A stretch of 64,000 nt of DNA, from contig MWBZ01000010.1 in NCBI GenBank assembly GCA_002069765.1, positions 29,696 through 93,695 of the forward strand, given 5' to 3'. This document shows, piece by piece, positions 43,343 to 51,738 of the stretch; position 1 is the first letter of the stretch, and every line of letters begins with the position of its first letter. Below the pieces are notes generated by a model. That model ran no database searches. It was not told the origin of the DNA and saw nothing but the letters and a program-made list of their open reading frames with translations. The translations under genes and the position numbers were made by a program. Source of the stretch: a bacterium ADurb.Bin243 (GTDB taxonomy: Bacteria; Muiribacteriota; UBA9980).

Positions 43343-44284
43343 ATTAAAGTTTTAATTACCGGCGCAGCCGGCCTGGTGGGATCATACCTGGCGGAAATGT
43401 GCGTCGAAGCCGGTTTTGAAGTTACGGCGATAGACAATTTTTTCAGGGGCGATATAAAGAACCTTTCGGAAGTGATAAATTCGCCCGGCTTCAAATTCAT
43501 TAAAGGCGACGTGCTCGATATAGCGTCCATGCCGCTGGCTGATTTCGATTGCGTTTTTCATATGGCCGCCGTGGTGGCCACTAAATTTTTTTATGAAGGC
43601 GCGCTCGACACGTTCAACAATAACTGCTTCGGCACTAAAATTATGCTCGATTGGGCCGCGGCCCATAACGTCAAAAAATTCGTCAACGCTTCGAGTTCCG
43701 AAATATACGGCCATGCGCAGAAAATTCCCACCGACGAGCTTACCCCTTCTTTATTCGACGCCGTAGAAAACACGCCCCGCTGGTCTTACGCTCTGGGCAA
43801 AATGCTTGCCGAGCACCTCGGCAACTGCTATAAAGACCGTTTCGGAATTTGCCATTTAAGATACGCCAATATTTACGGCCCGCGGGATATCGAAGAAAAT
43901 CACGTCATACCGTATCTTCTTAAAAACATCCACGAAGGCAAAAAAATAAGGGTCAATAAAAACGCCTCCTCGGTTCGCCGCTCTTTTTTATATGCGTCTG
44001 ACGCCGCTAACGCGGCTTTTCTGGCTGCGAAAAACGGCGGCAGCGGCGAATCGTACAATATAGGTTCGGACGAGGAGTTAAGCATAGCCGGGCTCGTGGC
44101 GGCCGCTTTTGAAATATGCTCGGCCGAAGTGGAAGTTGAATACAGCCTTGAACGGGCCGGAGACCCTGAACGCCGCCTGCTGGATATTTCGAAAGCGCGA
44201 AAAAACCTGGGGTTCAACCCGGCGGTTAAGTTGAAAGAAGGCATGGAAAAAACTTATGAGGCTATATTGAAAAGCTATGAGTGA
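43343..44284 (+). CDS. NAD-dependent sugar epimerase/dehydratase, apparent ATT start
   Basis: A 313-residue extended SDR. The N-terminal Rossmann loop VLITGAAGLVGSYLAEM requires translation from 43343, where the codon is ATT; the frame upstream is closed by TGA at 43337. AAAGGGG lies about 9 bp before it. The catalytic triad is visible as NASSSEIYG, and YALGK (YxxxK), as in UDP-glucose or GDP-mannose dehydratases. The usual 310-residue length supports this start rather than GTG 43376, which would remove the cofactor loop. The next gene overlaps its end by 8 bases. Confidence 0.8.
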   Translation: MKVLITGAAGLVGSYLAEMCVEAGFEVTAIDNFFRGDIKNLSEVINSPGFKFIKGDVLDIASMPLADFDCVFHMAAVVATKFFYEGALDTFNNNCFGTKIMLDWAAAHNVKKFVNASSSEIYGHAQKIPTDELTPSLFDAVENTPRWSYALGKMLAEHLGNCYKDRFGICHLRYANIYGPRDIEENHVIPYLLKNIHEGKKIRVNKNASSVRRSFLYASDAANAAFLAAKNGGSGESYNIGSDEELSIAGLVAAAFEICSAEVEVEYSLERAGDPERRLLDISKARKNLGFNPAVKLKEGMEKTYEAILKSYE

Positions 44285-45524
44285 TATTTATTTCACCAAA
44301 AACCAAAAATGCAGGCTGTGCGGAAGCGCCCGCCTGGAGATGTTTTTAAGCCTGCCCGAAGTCGCGCTCGCGGGCAATCCTTCCATGGGACCTTCCCTAG
44401 GCCGTGCGGGGCTTTTCGCCCTTAACGCATACCGCTGCGAAGAATGCGGCCTTATTCAGCTCGTCGATATAGTATCTTCGGACATTTATAAAGATTATAC
44501 ATATACGCCGGCGCATTCGGAAAGCTTTAAAAATTACGCCCGCTGGCTCTGCGGCGATATTTTTTCTAAGTTTTCGCCGCGCACGGTAATTGAAATAGGC
44601 TCGGGCGACGGTTTTCTGCTAAACGAATTCGCGCGCGGCGGCGCCATGGCGGCCGGATTTGAGCCTTCGTCAAAACTGACTTCCGACCGCGCGTCCGGCG
44701 TCGGGGCTATTATTATCAACGATTATTTTGGCCGCGGCTCTATCGCCCGGCTGCCCGAAGAATTTACTTGCGCCGGCGCCGGCGTTATAATAATAAGGCA
44801 TGTCATGGAGCATCTCAATGATTTCGACGCCGTTATGGAGCCGATATGCTCGGCGCTCGATGAAAAGAAAGGAGTGCTCGCGATAGAAGTGCCTTACGCG
44901 GCCGATATAATATCGCAAAACCAGTTTTACGCTTTCTTTCATGAACACATTTCTTACTTTTCTTTCGATACGCTTTCGAAGCTTCTTAAAAAATACGGCC
45001 TGTTCGTAATAGACGCAGTCACCAACGGGCTGGAAGGCGGCTCTATTTTGATTTATGCCGGATTTGAAAAAAATCGCGGCCTCTATCCTTCTTATAAAAT
45101 ATCGCCTTCGTTTTATGAAGATGATAAATTGACGGATATTTCAAGTTTAAAGTCGTTTTCGGCTAAAGTTAAATCATATTGCGACGGATTCAGGCAATTT
45201 TTAAGCGCCGCCCGAAGCCGCGGCGCGAATTTTTGCGCCTGGGGCGCAGGCCAGCGCGGCGTTTCGCTCATCAATATATGCGCCATGACGTCATCGGATA
45301 TAAATTTTGTAATCGACGTAAACCCGCTATATCAGGGCAAATTTATCCCGGGAACCGATATTCCTATCAAGCCCCCTTCCGAGCTGGGTTTAAGAAACGA
45401 TATAAACGCGGTCGTAATTTTTGCAACGGGATACGCTCGCGATATAATATCTTCGAATGCCTCGTTTACGGCTCGCGGCGGCCGTTTCGCTTCGATAATT
45501 CCGGAGGCCGGGTGGTACGAATGA
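44277..45524 (+). CDS. SAM-dependent methyltransferase with N-terminal zinc-binding domain (NovU/C-methyltransferase type)
   Basis: A 415-residue three-part protein. An N-terminal CRLCGSARLEMF...RCEECGLIQL zinc domain is followed by a class I methyltransferase domain with motif VIEIGSGDGFLLNEFARGG and RHVMEHLNDFDA, then a C-terminal Rossmann-like C-methyltransferase domain (GANFCAWGAGQRGVSLI). This order is typical of C-methyltransferases that modify keto-deoxysugars. It overlaps the genes on both sides by 8 and 4 bases, so the run is translationally coupled. Confidence 0.85.
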   Translation: MSDIYFTKNQKCRLCGSARLEMFLSLPEVALAGNPSMGPSLGRAGLFALNAYRCEECGLIQLVDIVSSDIYKDYTYTPAHSESFKNYARWLCGDIFSKFSPRTVIEIGSGDGFLLNEFARGGAMAAGFEPSSKLTSDRASGVGAIIINDYFGRGSIARLPEEFTCAGAGVIIIRHVMEHLNDFDAVMEPICSALDEKKGVLAIEVPYAADIISQNQFYAFFHEHISYFSFDTLSKLLKKYGLFVIDAVTNGLEGGSILIYAGFEKNRGLYPSYKISPSFYEDDKLTDISSLKSFSAKVKSYCDGFRQFLSAARSRGANFCAWGAGQRGVSLINICAMTSSDINFVIDVNPLYQGKFIPGTDIPIKPPSELGLRNDINAVVIFATGYARDIISSNASFTARGGRFASIIPEAGWYE

Positions 45525-46300
45525 TCAAAAAAGCAGTCATACTTGCCGCCGGCGTGGGAAGCCGCATGGGAGATCTGACCGTTGATACGCCGAAATGCCT
45601 TATAGATCTGGGCGGCACCAATTCGCTCGATTATATATTAAAATGCCTTCAGGAATGTGAAATAGACGAAACTTTAATAATAGTAGGCCATCTTCGCGAA
45701 AAAATAAGGTCGTTTATCCGAACCCGCAATTATAAAACGGCCGTAAAGCTCGTGGAAAACGATTTTTACAACTATCACGGCTGCGAATATTCCATGGCGC
45801 TGTCGGCGCCTCACCTTAAAAACGCCGATTCCGCGGTAATCGTGGAAGCGGACCTTCTGATGCCCGCTCAGTATTTCGCGCGCGTAATCGGTTCGCCGCA
45901 TGAAAACTGCGTGCTTTTAAGAAACTGCGAGTTGAATCCGGCCAGGAGCGTCGCCGCTTGCGGCCGCGGCGGAAGCGTTCGCCATTTCGCCTACGACGAA
46001 AACCATATCGATGTTTTCAAATATATCGAACCCGGAGAAGATGTTATTGGAGAAAGCATGCAGATGTGGAAATTCGGAGGCGCCGCCCTTAAACATTTAA
46101 TTGAAATGTTCGAAGATTATTTATATAATATAATCGGCGAAAAGCCCGATACCCGCAACGGCCTGTTTTCTATAAACCGCGCCGCGGCGAAATTTCCGCT
46201 CTCGCCGGTGATAATAGAAAGCGCCGAATGGATAAATTTGAACACGCTCGAAGACGTGGCGAAAGGAAGAAACGCCTCATGGATAAAAAAATACTTATAG
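45521..46300 (+). CDS. Nucleotidyltransferase (NTP_transferase/GlmU-like fold)
   Basis: A 259-residue enzyme with the sugar-nucleotidyltransferase signature KAVILAAGVGSRMGDLT, then CLIDLGGTNSLDYIL and the metal-binding acidic residues in VIVEADLLMP. It is related to enzymes that activate choline phosphate or hexose phosphates (LicC-like) for surface polymer decoration. The ATG at 45521 overlaps the methyltransferase stop (ATGA). The C-terminal 22 bases overlap the next gene. Substrate unknown. Confidence 0.8.
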   Translation: MIKKAVILAAGVGSRMGDLTVDTPKCLIDLGGTNSLDYILKCLQECEIDETLIIVGHLREKIRSFIRTRNYKTAVKLVENDFYNYHGCEYSMALSAPHLKNADSAVIVEADLLMPAQYFARVIGSPHENCVLLRNCELNPARSVAACGRGGSVRHFAYDENHIDVFKYIEPGEDVIGESMQMWKFGGAALKHLIEMFEDYLYNIIGEKPDTRNGLFSINRAAAKFPLSPVIIESAEWINLNTLEDVAKGRNASWIKKYL

Positions 46301-47376
46301 CCGGTTTCGGCAGCGCCGGAAGTTTCGCGCTGGAATATCTTGCCCGGACGCCCGGCATAGAAGGCCATAAAATAATAGTAGGCACCCGTTCGACCGACGA
46401 GGCGCTCGCGCTGATCAACACTATTAAAGTTTCAGCGGCGATTATGGGGTTTTATCCGGATATAAGCCTGGTTAAAATGGACCTGGGCGATGTGGACCGC
46501 ACGGCTGAAACGCTTGCGGAAATGAAGCCGGATATAATAGCTTATACGGCGCGGTTTATTAAAGGCGTTAAATACGGCCAGTATTCATATCCCAACCAGA
46601 TAGGATACGGCGCATGGATCGCCCTTTCGCTTCCGCTTATATATAAGCTCATGCTTGCCGTAAAAAAATCAGGCGTCGAAACAAAAGTAATTAATTCGAG
46701 CTTTCCCGACGGAGTATGTCCGGCGTTGAAAAGTGCAGGCCTTGAGCCTTTTTGCGGCGCCGGCAACCTGAACCATCTGGTCCCGCGCATTCAGGCCGCG
46801 GTGGCGGGCTATAAAAAAATTCCGGCAGGCCGCGTAAAAGTAGTCATGATAGGAAGCCACTTCTTAAATACCTACGTTTCGCGCGAAGCTTCTGCCAAGG
46901 GTTCGCCTTATTATATGCGCTGCACTGTGGACGGCGAGCCGTTTAATGAAATAAGCGACGAAGAAATTTTTAAGCTTTCTAAAATACCCACGGCGTCGGG
47001 CCCGCCGCGAAACATGATGATCGCTTCCGATATGGTTAAAATTATACAGGCCGTCGTTTTTGACCAGAATTATTTTATGCATATACCCGGCCCGGAAGGG
47101 CTGGCGGGCGCTTATCCGGCTAGAGTTTCGGCCGCAGGAGCGGCGCTCGAGCTCCCCGCTGATATTTCCCGGTCCCGCGCCGAGGAGATAAACCGCGCCA
47201 GCCTTTCTTTTGACGGCATCAAAGACATCAGGGAAGGCCGGATTTATTTTTGCGGCGATATAATAGATAAAATGAAAAAAATTTTCGGGTTAAACTATCC
47301 GGAGTGTATAAAGCTTGAAGAGTGCGAAGCCTTCGCGTATGAAATTAAAGAAGCTTTATCGAGGTACCGGCCATGA
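46279..47376 (+). CDS. NAD(P)-binding oxidoreductase, saccharopine-dehydrogenase-like N-domain
   Basis: A 365-residue protein beginning KKILIAGFGSAGSFALEYLA, a Rossmann loop (GxGxxG), followed by the DIIAYTARF and KVINSSFPDGVCPALKSAG segments seen in homoserine/saccharopine dehydrogenase-like folds. The specific reaction is not recognised. Starting at 46279 puts the cofactor loop at the N-terminus; an upstream start would overlap the nucleotidyltransferase more. Its stop overlaps the ATG of a 57-residue gene (ATGA). Confidence 0.6.
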   Translation: MDKKILIAGFGSAGSFALEYLARTPGIEGHKIIVGTRSTDEALALINTIKVSAAIMGFYPDISLVKMDLGDVDRTAETLAEMKPDIIAYTARFIKGVKYGQYSYPNQIGYGAWIALSLPLIYKLMLAVKKSGVETKVINSSFPDGVCPALKSAGLEPFCGAGNLNHLVPRIQAAVAGYKKIPAGRVKVVMIGSHFLNTYVSREASAKGSPYYMRCTVDGEPFNEISDEEIFKLSKIPTASGPPRNMMIASDMVKIIQAVVFDQNYFMHIPGPEGLAGAYPARVSAAGAALELPADISRSRAEEINRASLSFDGIKDIREGRIYFCGDIIDKMKKIFGLNYPECIKLEECEAFAYEIKEALSRYRP

Positions 47377-47546
47377 AATATTATTGCAAAATAGTATATA
47401 AAGATAAAATCGAGCCTACCGTTTACTTTGAAAATGCCTGCAGGGAAGAAGCTTTAATTAAATTTAAAGAGCTTATGGATAAATTCGTAGGCGAAAATGA
47501 AATAAGCGGAATTTTCTTCGGTAAAAAAGAAACAGGGGCGTCTTGA
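47373..47546 (+). CDS. Small protein of 57 residues, unknown function
   Basis: A short frame beginning MKYYCKIVYKDKIEPTVYF and ending GKKETGAS, rich in charged residues with a likely beta-hairpin then helix. It starts inside the stop of the upstream oxidoreductase gene (ATGA), which strongly suggests it is translated. No family recognised. It ends the coupled run of polymer-related genes. Confidence 0.55.
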   Translation: MKYYCKIVYKDKIEPTVYFENACREEALIKFKELMDKFVGENEISGIFFGKKETGAS

Positions 47547-47571
47547 ATTTAAAGTAAAAATATGCTAAAAT
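47543..47571 (+). promoter_or_regulatory. Promoter of the first coiled-coil secreted gene
   Basis: TTGAAT (47543-47548), 17 bp, TAAAAT (47566-47571) with a TG extension of the -10 box. The start codon is about 75 bp downstream. Confidence 0.6.
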
Positions 47572-47644
47572 TAAATCATCTAAAAACATCGGGCGGCTGT
47601 TTTAAAAATGCCTTCCGATGAAAATTAAAAGGAGTGGTTTTTTA

Positions 47645-48133
47645 ATGAAGTTATTCAAACTGTTAATCGTTGCGGCACTTTTATTATCTTTCGTTTCGGG
47701 AGTGGCTCTCGCTCAGGACGCTGCGGCTCCGGCTGCCGGCGGCGAAAAGAAATCCGTCGAAGAAAGAAAAGCTAAAATGGATCAGATGCAGGCTAAAAAA
47801 GACGAGCAGTTCAAAAAAAGAATAGCCGCCATTACCGAAGTTATAACGAAAATTGAAGCCGCTATCGCCGAAAACAAGATCAACGAAAAAGCTAAAGCTA
47901 AAATGCTCGAAAACATGAAAAAAAGGCTTGAAAATTCCGAAATGCTCCTTAACGAAATGAAAGAAACCATAAAAATGCTCGAAGGCCATGTTAAAATAGC
48001 CGAAGAAACAAGAAATAAAGCCAGCGAAGTGTACAACAAACTTTCCAGCTATACGCCTCCGGCTAAAGACGCGGCTCCCGCAACTCCCGCAACTCCCGCA
48101 ACTCCTGCTACACCGGCCGCAGACAAAAAGTAG
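47645..48133 (+). CDS. Secreted helical protein with ATP-repeat tail
   Basis: A 162-residue exported protein. Signal peptide (LLIVAALLLSFVSGVALAQ) and AAAPAAGG linker are followed by a long Lys/Glu-rich helix or coiled coil (about 35-135). The C-terminus contains tandem Ala-Thr-Pro triplets encoded by a 9-bp repeat (about 48076-48117), a flexible or surface-exposed tail. The start at 47645 follows AAAAGGAGTGG; an upstream ATG (47618) would destroy the signal peptide. Together with the next gene it looks like a pair of periplasmic or cell-surface proteins. Function unknown. Confidence 0.65.
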   Translation: MKLFKLLIVAALLLSFVSGVALAQDAAAPAAGGEKKSVEERKAKMDQMQAKKDEQFKKRIAAITEVITKIEAAIAENKINEKAKAKMLENMKKRLENSEMLLNEMKETIKMLEGHVKIAEETRNKASEVYNKLSSYTPPAKDAAPATPATPATPATPAADKK

Positions 48134-48149
48134 TAAAATCTGAATAAAA

Positions 48150-48182
48150 AAAAAGACGGGTCTAAGACCTGTCTTTTTTTTT
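48150..48182 (+). terminator. Rho-independent terminator
   Basis: Stem AGACGGGTC/GACCTGTCT with a TAA loop and one wobble, followed by nine Ts, 16 bp after the upstream stop. Confidence 0.85.
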
Positions 48183-48217
48183 AGCAATTGTGAATTACTC
48201 TATAGGAGAATGTTTTT

Positions 48218-48655
48218 ATGAAAAATTTTTTAAAGCTTATCGTGGTTATCTTTGTTCTGTCGCTTCTTTCAAACGCTTCGCCTGCCGCCGCCGGTGAAAC
48301 TAAAACTAAATCATTCGCCAACAGCGATAAAGCCGAAGCGGTCGCCGAGGAAGTCCTCCAGAAAATAAAGGACGAAACCCTTACCGACGAAGAAAAAGAA
48401 AAAATGCTCGATAAATTGAAAAAATTAATTGAAAAATCCGATAACGCTATAAATAAGAAAAGGCTGGAAATCCAGAAGATTGAAGAAGAAATCAAGCCGA
48501 TCGAAGCGCAGAAAGCTTCTCTTAACGAAGCGCTGGACGAACTTATAAGCTATGTTCCTAAAGCGTTTAACGCGCAATCCGAGGATAAAAAAGACGCAGG
48601 CGATAAAAAGGGCAAGAAAGACAAAAAAGATAAAAATAAAGACAAGAAAAAATAA
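48218..48655 (+). CDS. Secreted helical protein with Lys-rich tail
   Basis: A 145-residue protein similar in design to its upstream neighbour: signal peptide (LIVVIFVLSLLSNASPAAAG), a Lys/Glu-rich coiled coil (about 30-105) and a low-complexity tail of Lys/Asp residues (KKGKKDKKDKNKD). No family recognised. A TAGGAGA ribosome site precedes the ATG. It follows a strong terminator, so it must have its own promoter or be produced by read-through. Confidence 0.6.
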   Translation: MKNFLKLIVVIFVLSLLSNASPAAAGETKTKSFANSDKAEAVAEEVLQKIKDETLTDEEKEKMLDKLKKLIEKSDNAINKKRLEIQKIEEEIKPIEAQKASLNEALDELISYVPKAFNAQSEDKKDAGDKKGKKDKKDKNKDKKK

Positions 48656-48681
48656 ACCCGCCAGGGCTGTTTTATATAGCT

Positions 48682-48719
48682 TCGCGTCCGCGGCGGAAAA
48701 TTATGAAGTGCGGACGCGA
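48682..48719. terminator. GC hairpin between convergent genes
   Basis: Perfect 10-bp stem TCGCGTCCGC/GCGGACGCGA with an 18-base loop, followed on the plus strand by an A/T-rich run. A bidirectional terminator is likely but not certain. Confidence 0.5.
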
Positions 48720-48743
48720 TAAAAATAATAAAAAAAATCGCAT

Positions 48744-50324
48744 TTATCTGCCGCTTACGTTAGTGAAATCGTAAGGCTTGAGCCAGGTAGAATGAAAACA
48801 CTCGTCTTTAAGGAGCTTTAAATCCGCTCCTAAATATAAGCTGAAAATAATTCTGAAAATATTAACCGGCGTTATGCTTTCGTATAAACCTGCGGTTTTG
48901 GCGTCTTTGCCGCCCAGATAAACCGCGTTGAGAATGCCGAACCTTTCTTTGAACGTTAGCGCGTCGGATGGTATAACTTCGAATTCGAAGCGCGAAGCCG
49001 GGCCGTGGTCGCTTTGAAGAATGATTACAGGCCGCCGTTCAGGCTTTTTAAGAATTTTATCTATCAATTCTACCGTTTTTAGCGTAATAAAAATCAGCTG
49101 TTTTCTGTAGTTGACGATATAATCCGACCTGTCTTCTTCGCTTTCGATTGCCCAGCGGTCTATCGCGGCCGCTCCTCTTTTCAAAGCCGTTACATGCCTT
49201 CCCGCCTCGTCGAAGACGAAAGGCGGATGAGGGCTGTCCACCCAGAGGCAGACGAATATAGGGCCGTCCTTTGCCGCCAGTATTTCGTCTATTTTTTCGA
49301 ACGGGTGCATGACCGTGCGGCGATGGTTCGCGGCCGCGTCGTAGAGAAGGTACGGATCGGCTCCCGCGAATTTTAAGATCACGGGCAGCGGCGTGAGGTT
49401 GAGGAGCATATTTATGTAAAAAGCGTTGTGATATGAGCCGGTAAAAGGAGAATAATAAACGTCGGAAGAGGTTATGGAAGTGTAAAGCTCGCCGGTGTTA
49501 AAAGTGATTATCTTATAACCGGCCTTTTTAGCTGTTTTGAATACTTCGTTATTCCAGAGAAGCTTTTTAGCGGCCATGCTCCGGTCTTTTTCGCCCGCGA
49601 GGCCGAGTCTGGATGTCATTTTGTCCAGATATCCCATGTTAAAAGTTGAAAGCAGCGAAAGGTCCGTGTAGCAATAATTGCAGCGGCTCTTATCCGCCAC
49701 GAAAAATCCTTTCCCCCTTAAATAATTAATGAATTCGGAATTGTCGATTTTATATATTTCTTTTAGTACGTCCGAGCGGCCGTACTCGTCGAGGTATATG
49801 TGAAAAATATCCGGCAGCGAAGCTTTATCAAGCTTCGCCGCGTCGAACGGCGTTTCTTCGAATATGCCTGTCAAATCTTCTTTATGCGTATAATCGGACC
49901 ACGCGCGTCCGGAGATGGTGAAAAGAGGAAAAAGCACGATAGTGACCGCGAACGCTATAAATACGGTGTTTATGTCATCCGCGGCCGCTTTTGATATTTG
50001 CTTTATTTTCATCGCGGCCGCCAGCGATATTATGGCCATGGCGAAAACCAGTATATTGTCGTTAGCGTTGCCGAAACTATAAAACATGGCGTCTTCGATA
50101 TGGCCGTAAGAGAAGAATAAAAAAACGAAAATCGTGGTTACGGCAGACGTTTTAGCGGCGCAATTATAAATCCGCCGGCAGGCGAGGGCTAACGCTAGCA
50201 CCGCCGCGGCTACAACCGTCAGAGGGAGCAGGGTTTGAGAAATATTCACGTCGGCCCGGTTATTAGCCAGCGTGAGCAGAAACGGATATAGCGTAATTAA
50301 TAAGGGCGTTAATATATATTTCAT
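48744..50324 (-). CDS. Membrane-bound sulfatase-fold phosphotransferase-like protein
   Basis: A 526-residue protein with about five N-terminal membrane helices (residues 1-160) and a large alkaline-phosphatase/sulfatase-fold domain. It begins PDIFHIYLDEYG, has SRCNYCYTDLSLLST (position of the catalytic Thr/Ser of phospho-transferases), HPPFVFD and the metal motif LQSDHGPAS near the C-terminus. It may transfer phosphoglycerol or phosphoethanolamine to a surface polymer, like LtaS or EptA relatives. Its neighbour on the same strand is a CDP-glycerol glycerophosphotransferase-like gene. Confidence 0.65.
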   Translation of the reverse strand: MKYILTPLLITLYPFLLTLANNRADVNISQTLLPLTVVAAAVLALALACRRIYNCAAKTSAVTTIFVFLFFSYGHIEDAMFYSFGNANDNILVFAMAIISLAAAMKIKQISKAAADDINTVFIAFAVTIVLFPLFTISGRAWSDYTHKEDLTGIFEETPFDAAKLDKASLPDIFHIYLDEYGRSDVLKEIYKIDNSEFINYLRGKGFFVADKSRCNYCYTDLSLLSTFNMGYLDKMTSRLGLAGEKDRSMAAKKLLWNNEVFKTAKKAGYKIITFNTGELYTSITSSDVYYSPFTGSYHNAFYINMLLNLTPLPVILKFAGADPYLLYDAAANHRRTVMHPFEKIDEILAAKDGPIFVCLWVDSPHPPFVFDEAGRHVTALKRGAAAIDRWAIESEEDRSDYIVNYRKQLIFITLKTVELIDKILKKPERRPVIILQSDHGPASRFEFEVIPSDALTFKERFGILNAVYLGGKDAKTAGLYESITPVNIFRIIFSLYLGADLKLLKDECFHSTWLKPYDFTNVSGR

Positions 50325-50568
50325 AATTTCAAAGATTTTAAACTTTTACGGATATCGTTTTGGTTCTTTTTCATATCGTATGGGTAAAATATTAAGTTAA
50401 ATTAATTTAAGTTAAGAGTTCAGAATGGAGAGTGGAGAACTAAAGGACTTTTTGATATTTCGATAAGGCTTTTTATTCTTTTATATATAGAGCTCGCAGG
50501 GCGAGCCCCAGCCTTAACTATTCACTGATAAACTTACCCGCATGAAATGAATAAGAGCCATCATTTTA
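50325..50568. other. Intergenic spacer with short dispersed repeats
   Basis: This 244-bp gap holds no gene. It includes GAGAGTGGAGAACTAAAGG (50428 on), similar to 56882-56905, a small hairpin around 50490-50507, and 50517-50561, which resembles 32535-32580. See the findings for these dispersed repeats. Confidence 0.6.
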
Positions 50569-51738
50569 TTATTCAGCGGCCTGCCCGTCCGCTATTTTCA
50601 GTATGTAATCGGCCGCGGCCGCAGACGAATTTAGAAAATTAAAAAGATATTCGCCGCGTATTTTATTTAAATTTTCGCCGTATTTCCTGCGGTTCTCGAT
50701 TAATTCACCTATCGCGGATTTTACCGCGGATATATTTTCGGGCTCCAGAACGCTTCCGCAAAGAGGCCGCAGCGCAAGTTCCATCGGTTCTATTTCGAGC
50801 TTTCGATATTCTTTGTTGTCTATGCGGCAGGGCGTGTTTATGAACAGCACCGGCCGGCAGGTGCCCAGGGCGTATTCGAGGTAAATGCCGGACCAGTCGG
50901 TTATTAAAACATCGGCTTTGTGAAGGTTTTCGTCTTTAAGCATATCGAGTTCGAGCGAAAAATTGTTTGCGTCCGATATGTATTTGCGTATAGCGGCGAC
51001 TTTTTCTCCGAAGCGTTTTATATATTCCGGGTGCGGCCTTATTACCACGTTAAGGGAAGGTTCGGTTTTTAACGCATCTATTATTTTATATATGCACGAG
51101 TCTAAAATGTTATCGGGCGACCATGTGGGAGCTATCATAACGGTCGTTCGCCCGCCGCCGGAAAAGGTTTCGTTTTCCGCGTATCCGCGGTGGTCGAGCC
51201 AGATTTTTTCGATGCGGTGGTATCCGCATTCGATAAGCGTTTTGGGCTTAAGGCCGTAAACCTCTTCGGCCTTTTTGATTTCTTTTACCTGATGCGGCCC
51301 GACGCATAAAACCGCGTCGTAATTATCGAAAGCTTCGCGCCTGTACTGAAGGTGAGTACTTCCTATGGCGTGAAAAGCGTAAATATAGTGCACGCCGTTT
51401 ATCGAGCGCTTTATATGAAAATTGTCCAGGTCCGGCATCGTCATAATAAACGCCTTCGAATCAAAATAGATCATTGCTATAGAAAGCAGGTTGTTAATGT
51501 AAAAAGGCTTTATGCGAGGGTTTTTGCCGGAAAATATCGAATCGTTTATATCCGATGTGACATAAGCGATTTCTATATCGGGCTTTTTAAGCAGCTCTTC
51601 TATTATTCCCTCGTAATACTGGTAGTATATATCGCTTTCTGAATAAAACACTATTTTCCGGCATTTTGCGGATGACGCCGAAAAAAGCCGGAAACAGTCT
51701 TTGAGCTCTTTATAAAAATCAGCCAGCGCCTTAAACAT
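50569..51738 (-). CDS. CDP-glycerol glycerophosphotransferase-like protein (TagB/TagF domain)
   Basis: A 389-residue protein. Family segments seen are HAIGSTHLQYRREAFDNYD, VMIAPTWSPDNILDS, VIRPHPEYIKRFGEKVAAI and VLITDWSGIYLEYALGTCR, the nucleotide-binding half typical of teichoic-acid glycerophosphotransferases. It is a peripheral membrane enzyme that would build a phosphoglycerol-type surface polymer. The start overlaps the hydG stop by 8 bases, so it lies at the end of the hydrogenase-maturation transcript although its role seems unrelated. Confidence 0.8.
   Translation of the reverse strand: MFKALADFYKELKDCFRLFSASSAKCRKIVFYSESDIYYQYYEGIIEELLKKPDIEIAYVTSDINDSIFSGKNPRIKPFYINNLLSIAMIYFDSKAFIMTMPDLDNFHIKRSINGVHYIYAFHAIGSTHLQYRREAFDNYDAVLCVGPHQVKEIKKAEEVYGLKPKTLIECGYHRIEKIWLDHRGYAENETFSGGGRTTVMIAPTWSPDNILDSCIYKIIDALKTEPSLNVVIRPHPEYIKRFGEKVAAIRKYISDANNFSLELDMLKDENLHKADVLITDWSGIYLEYALGTCRPVLFINTPCRIDNKEYRKLEIEPMELALRPLCGSVLEPENISAVKSAIGELIENRRKYGENLNKIRGEYLFNFLNSSAAAADYILKIADGQAAE

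Noticed and set aside
45179..45520. Upstream extension of the nucleotidyltransferase
   Set aside because: Arg-rich out-of-frame reading of the methyltransferase gene; the real start is the ATGA overlap at 45521.
48076..48117. 9-bp repeat considered as a CRISPR-like or phase-variable tract
   Set aside because: The unit is a multiple of three and codes for Ala-Thr-Pro, so it changes tail length only.
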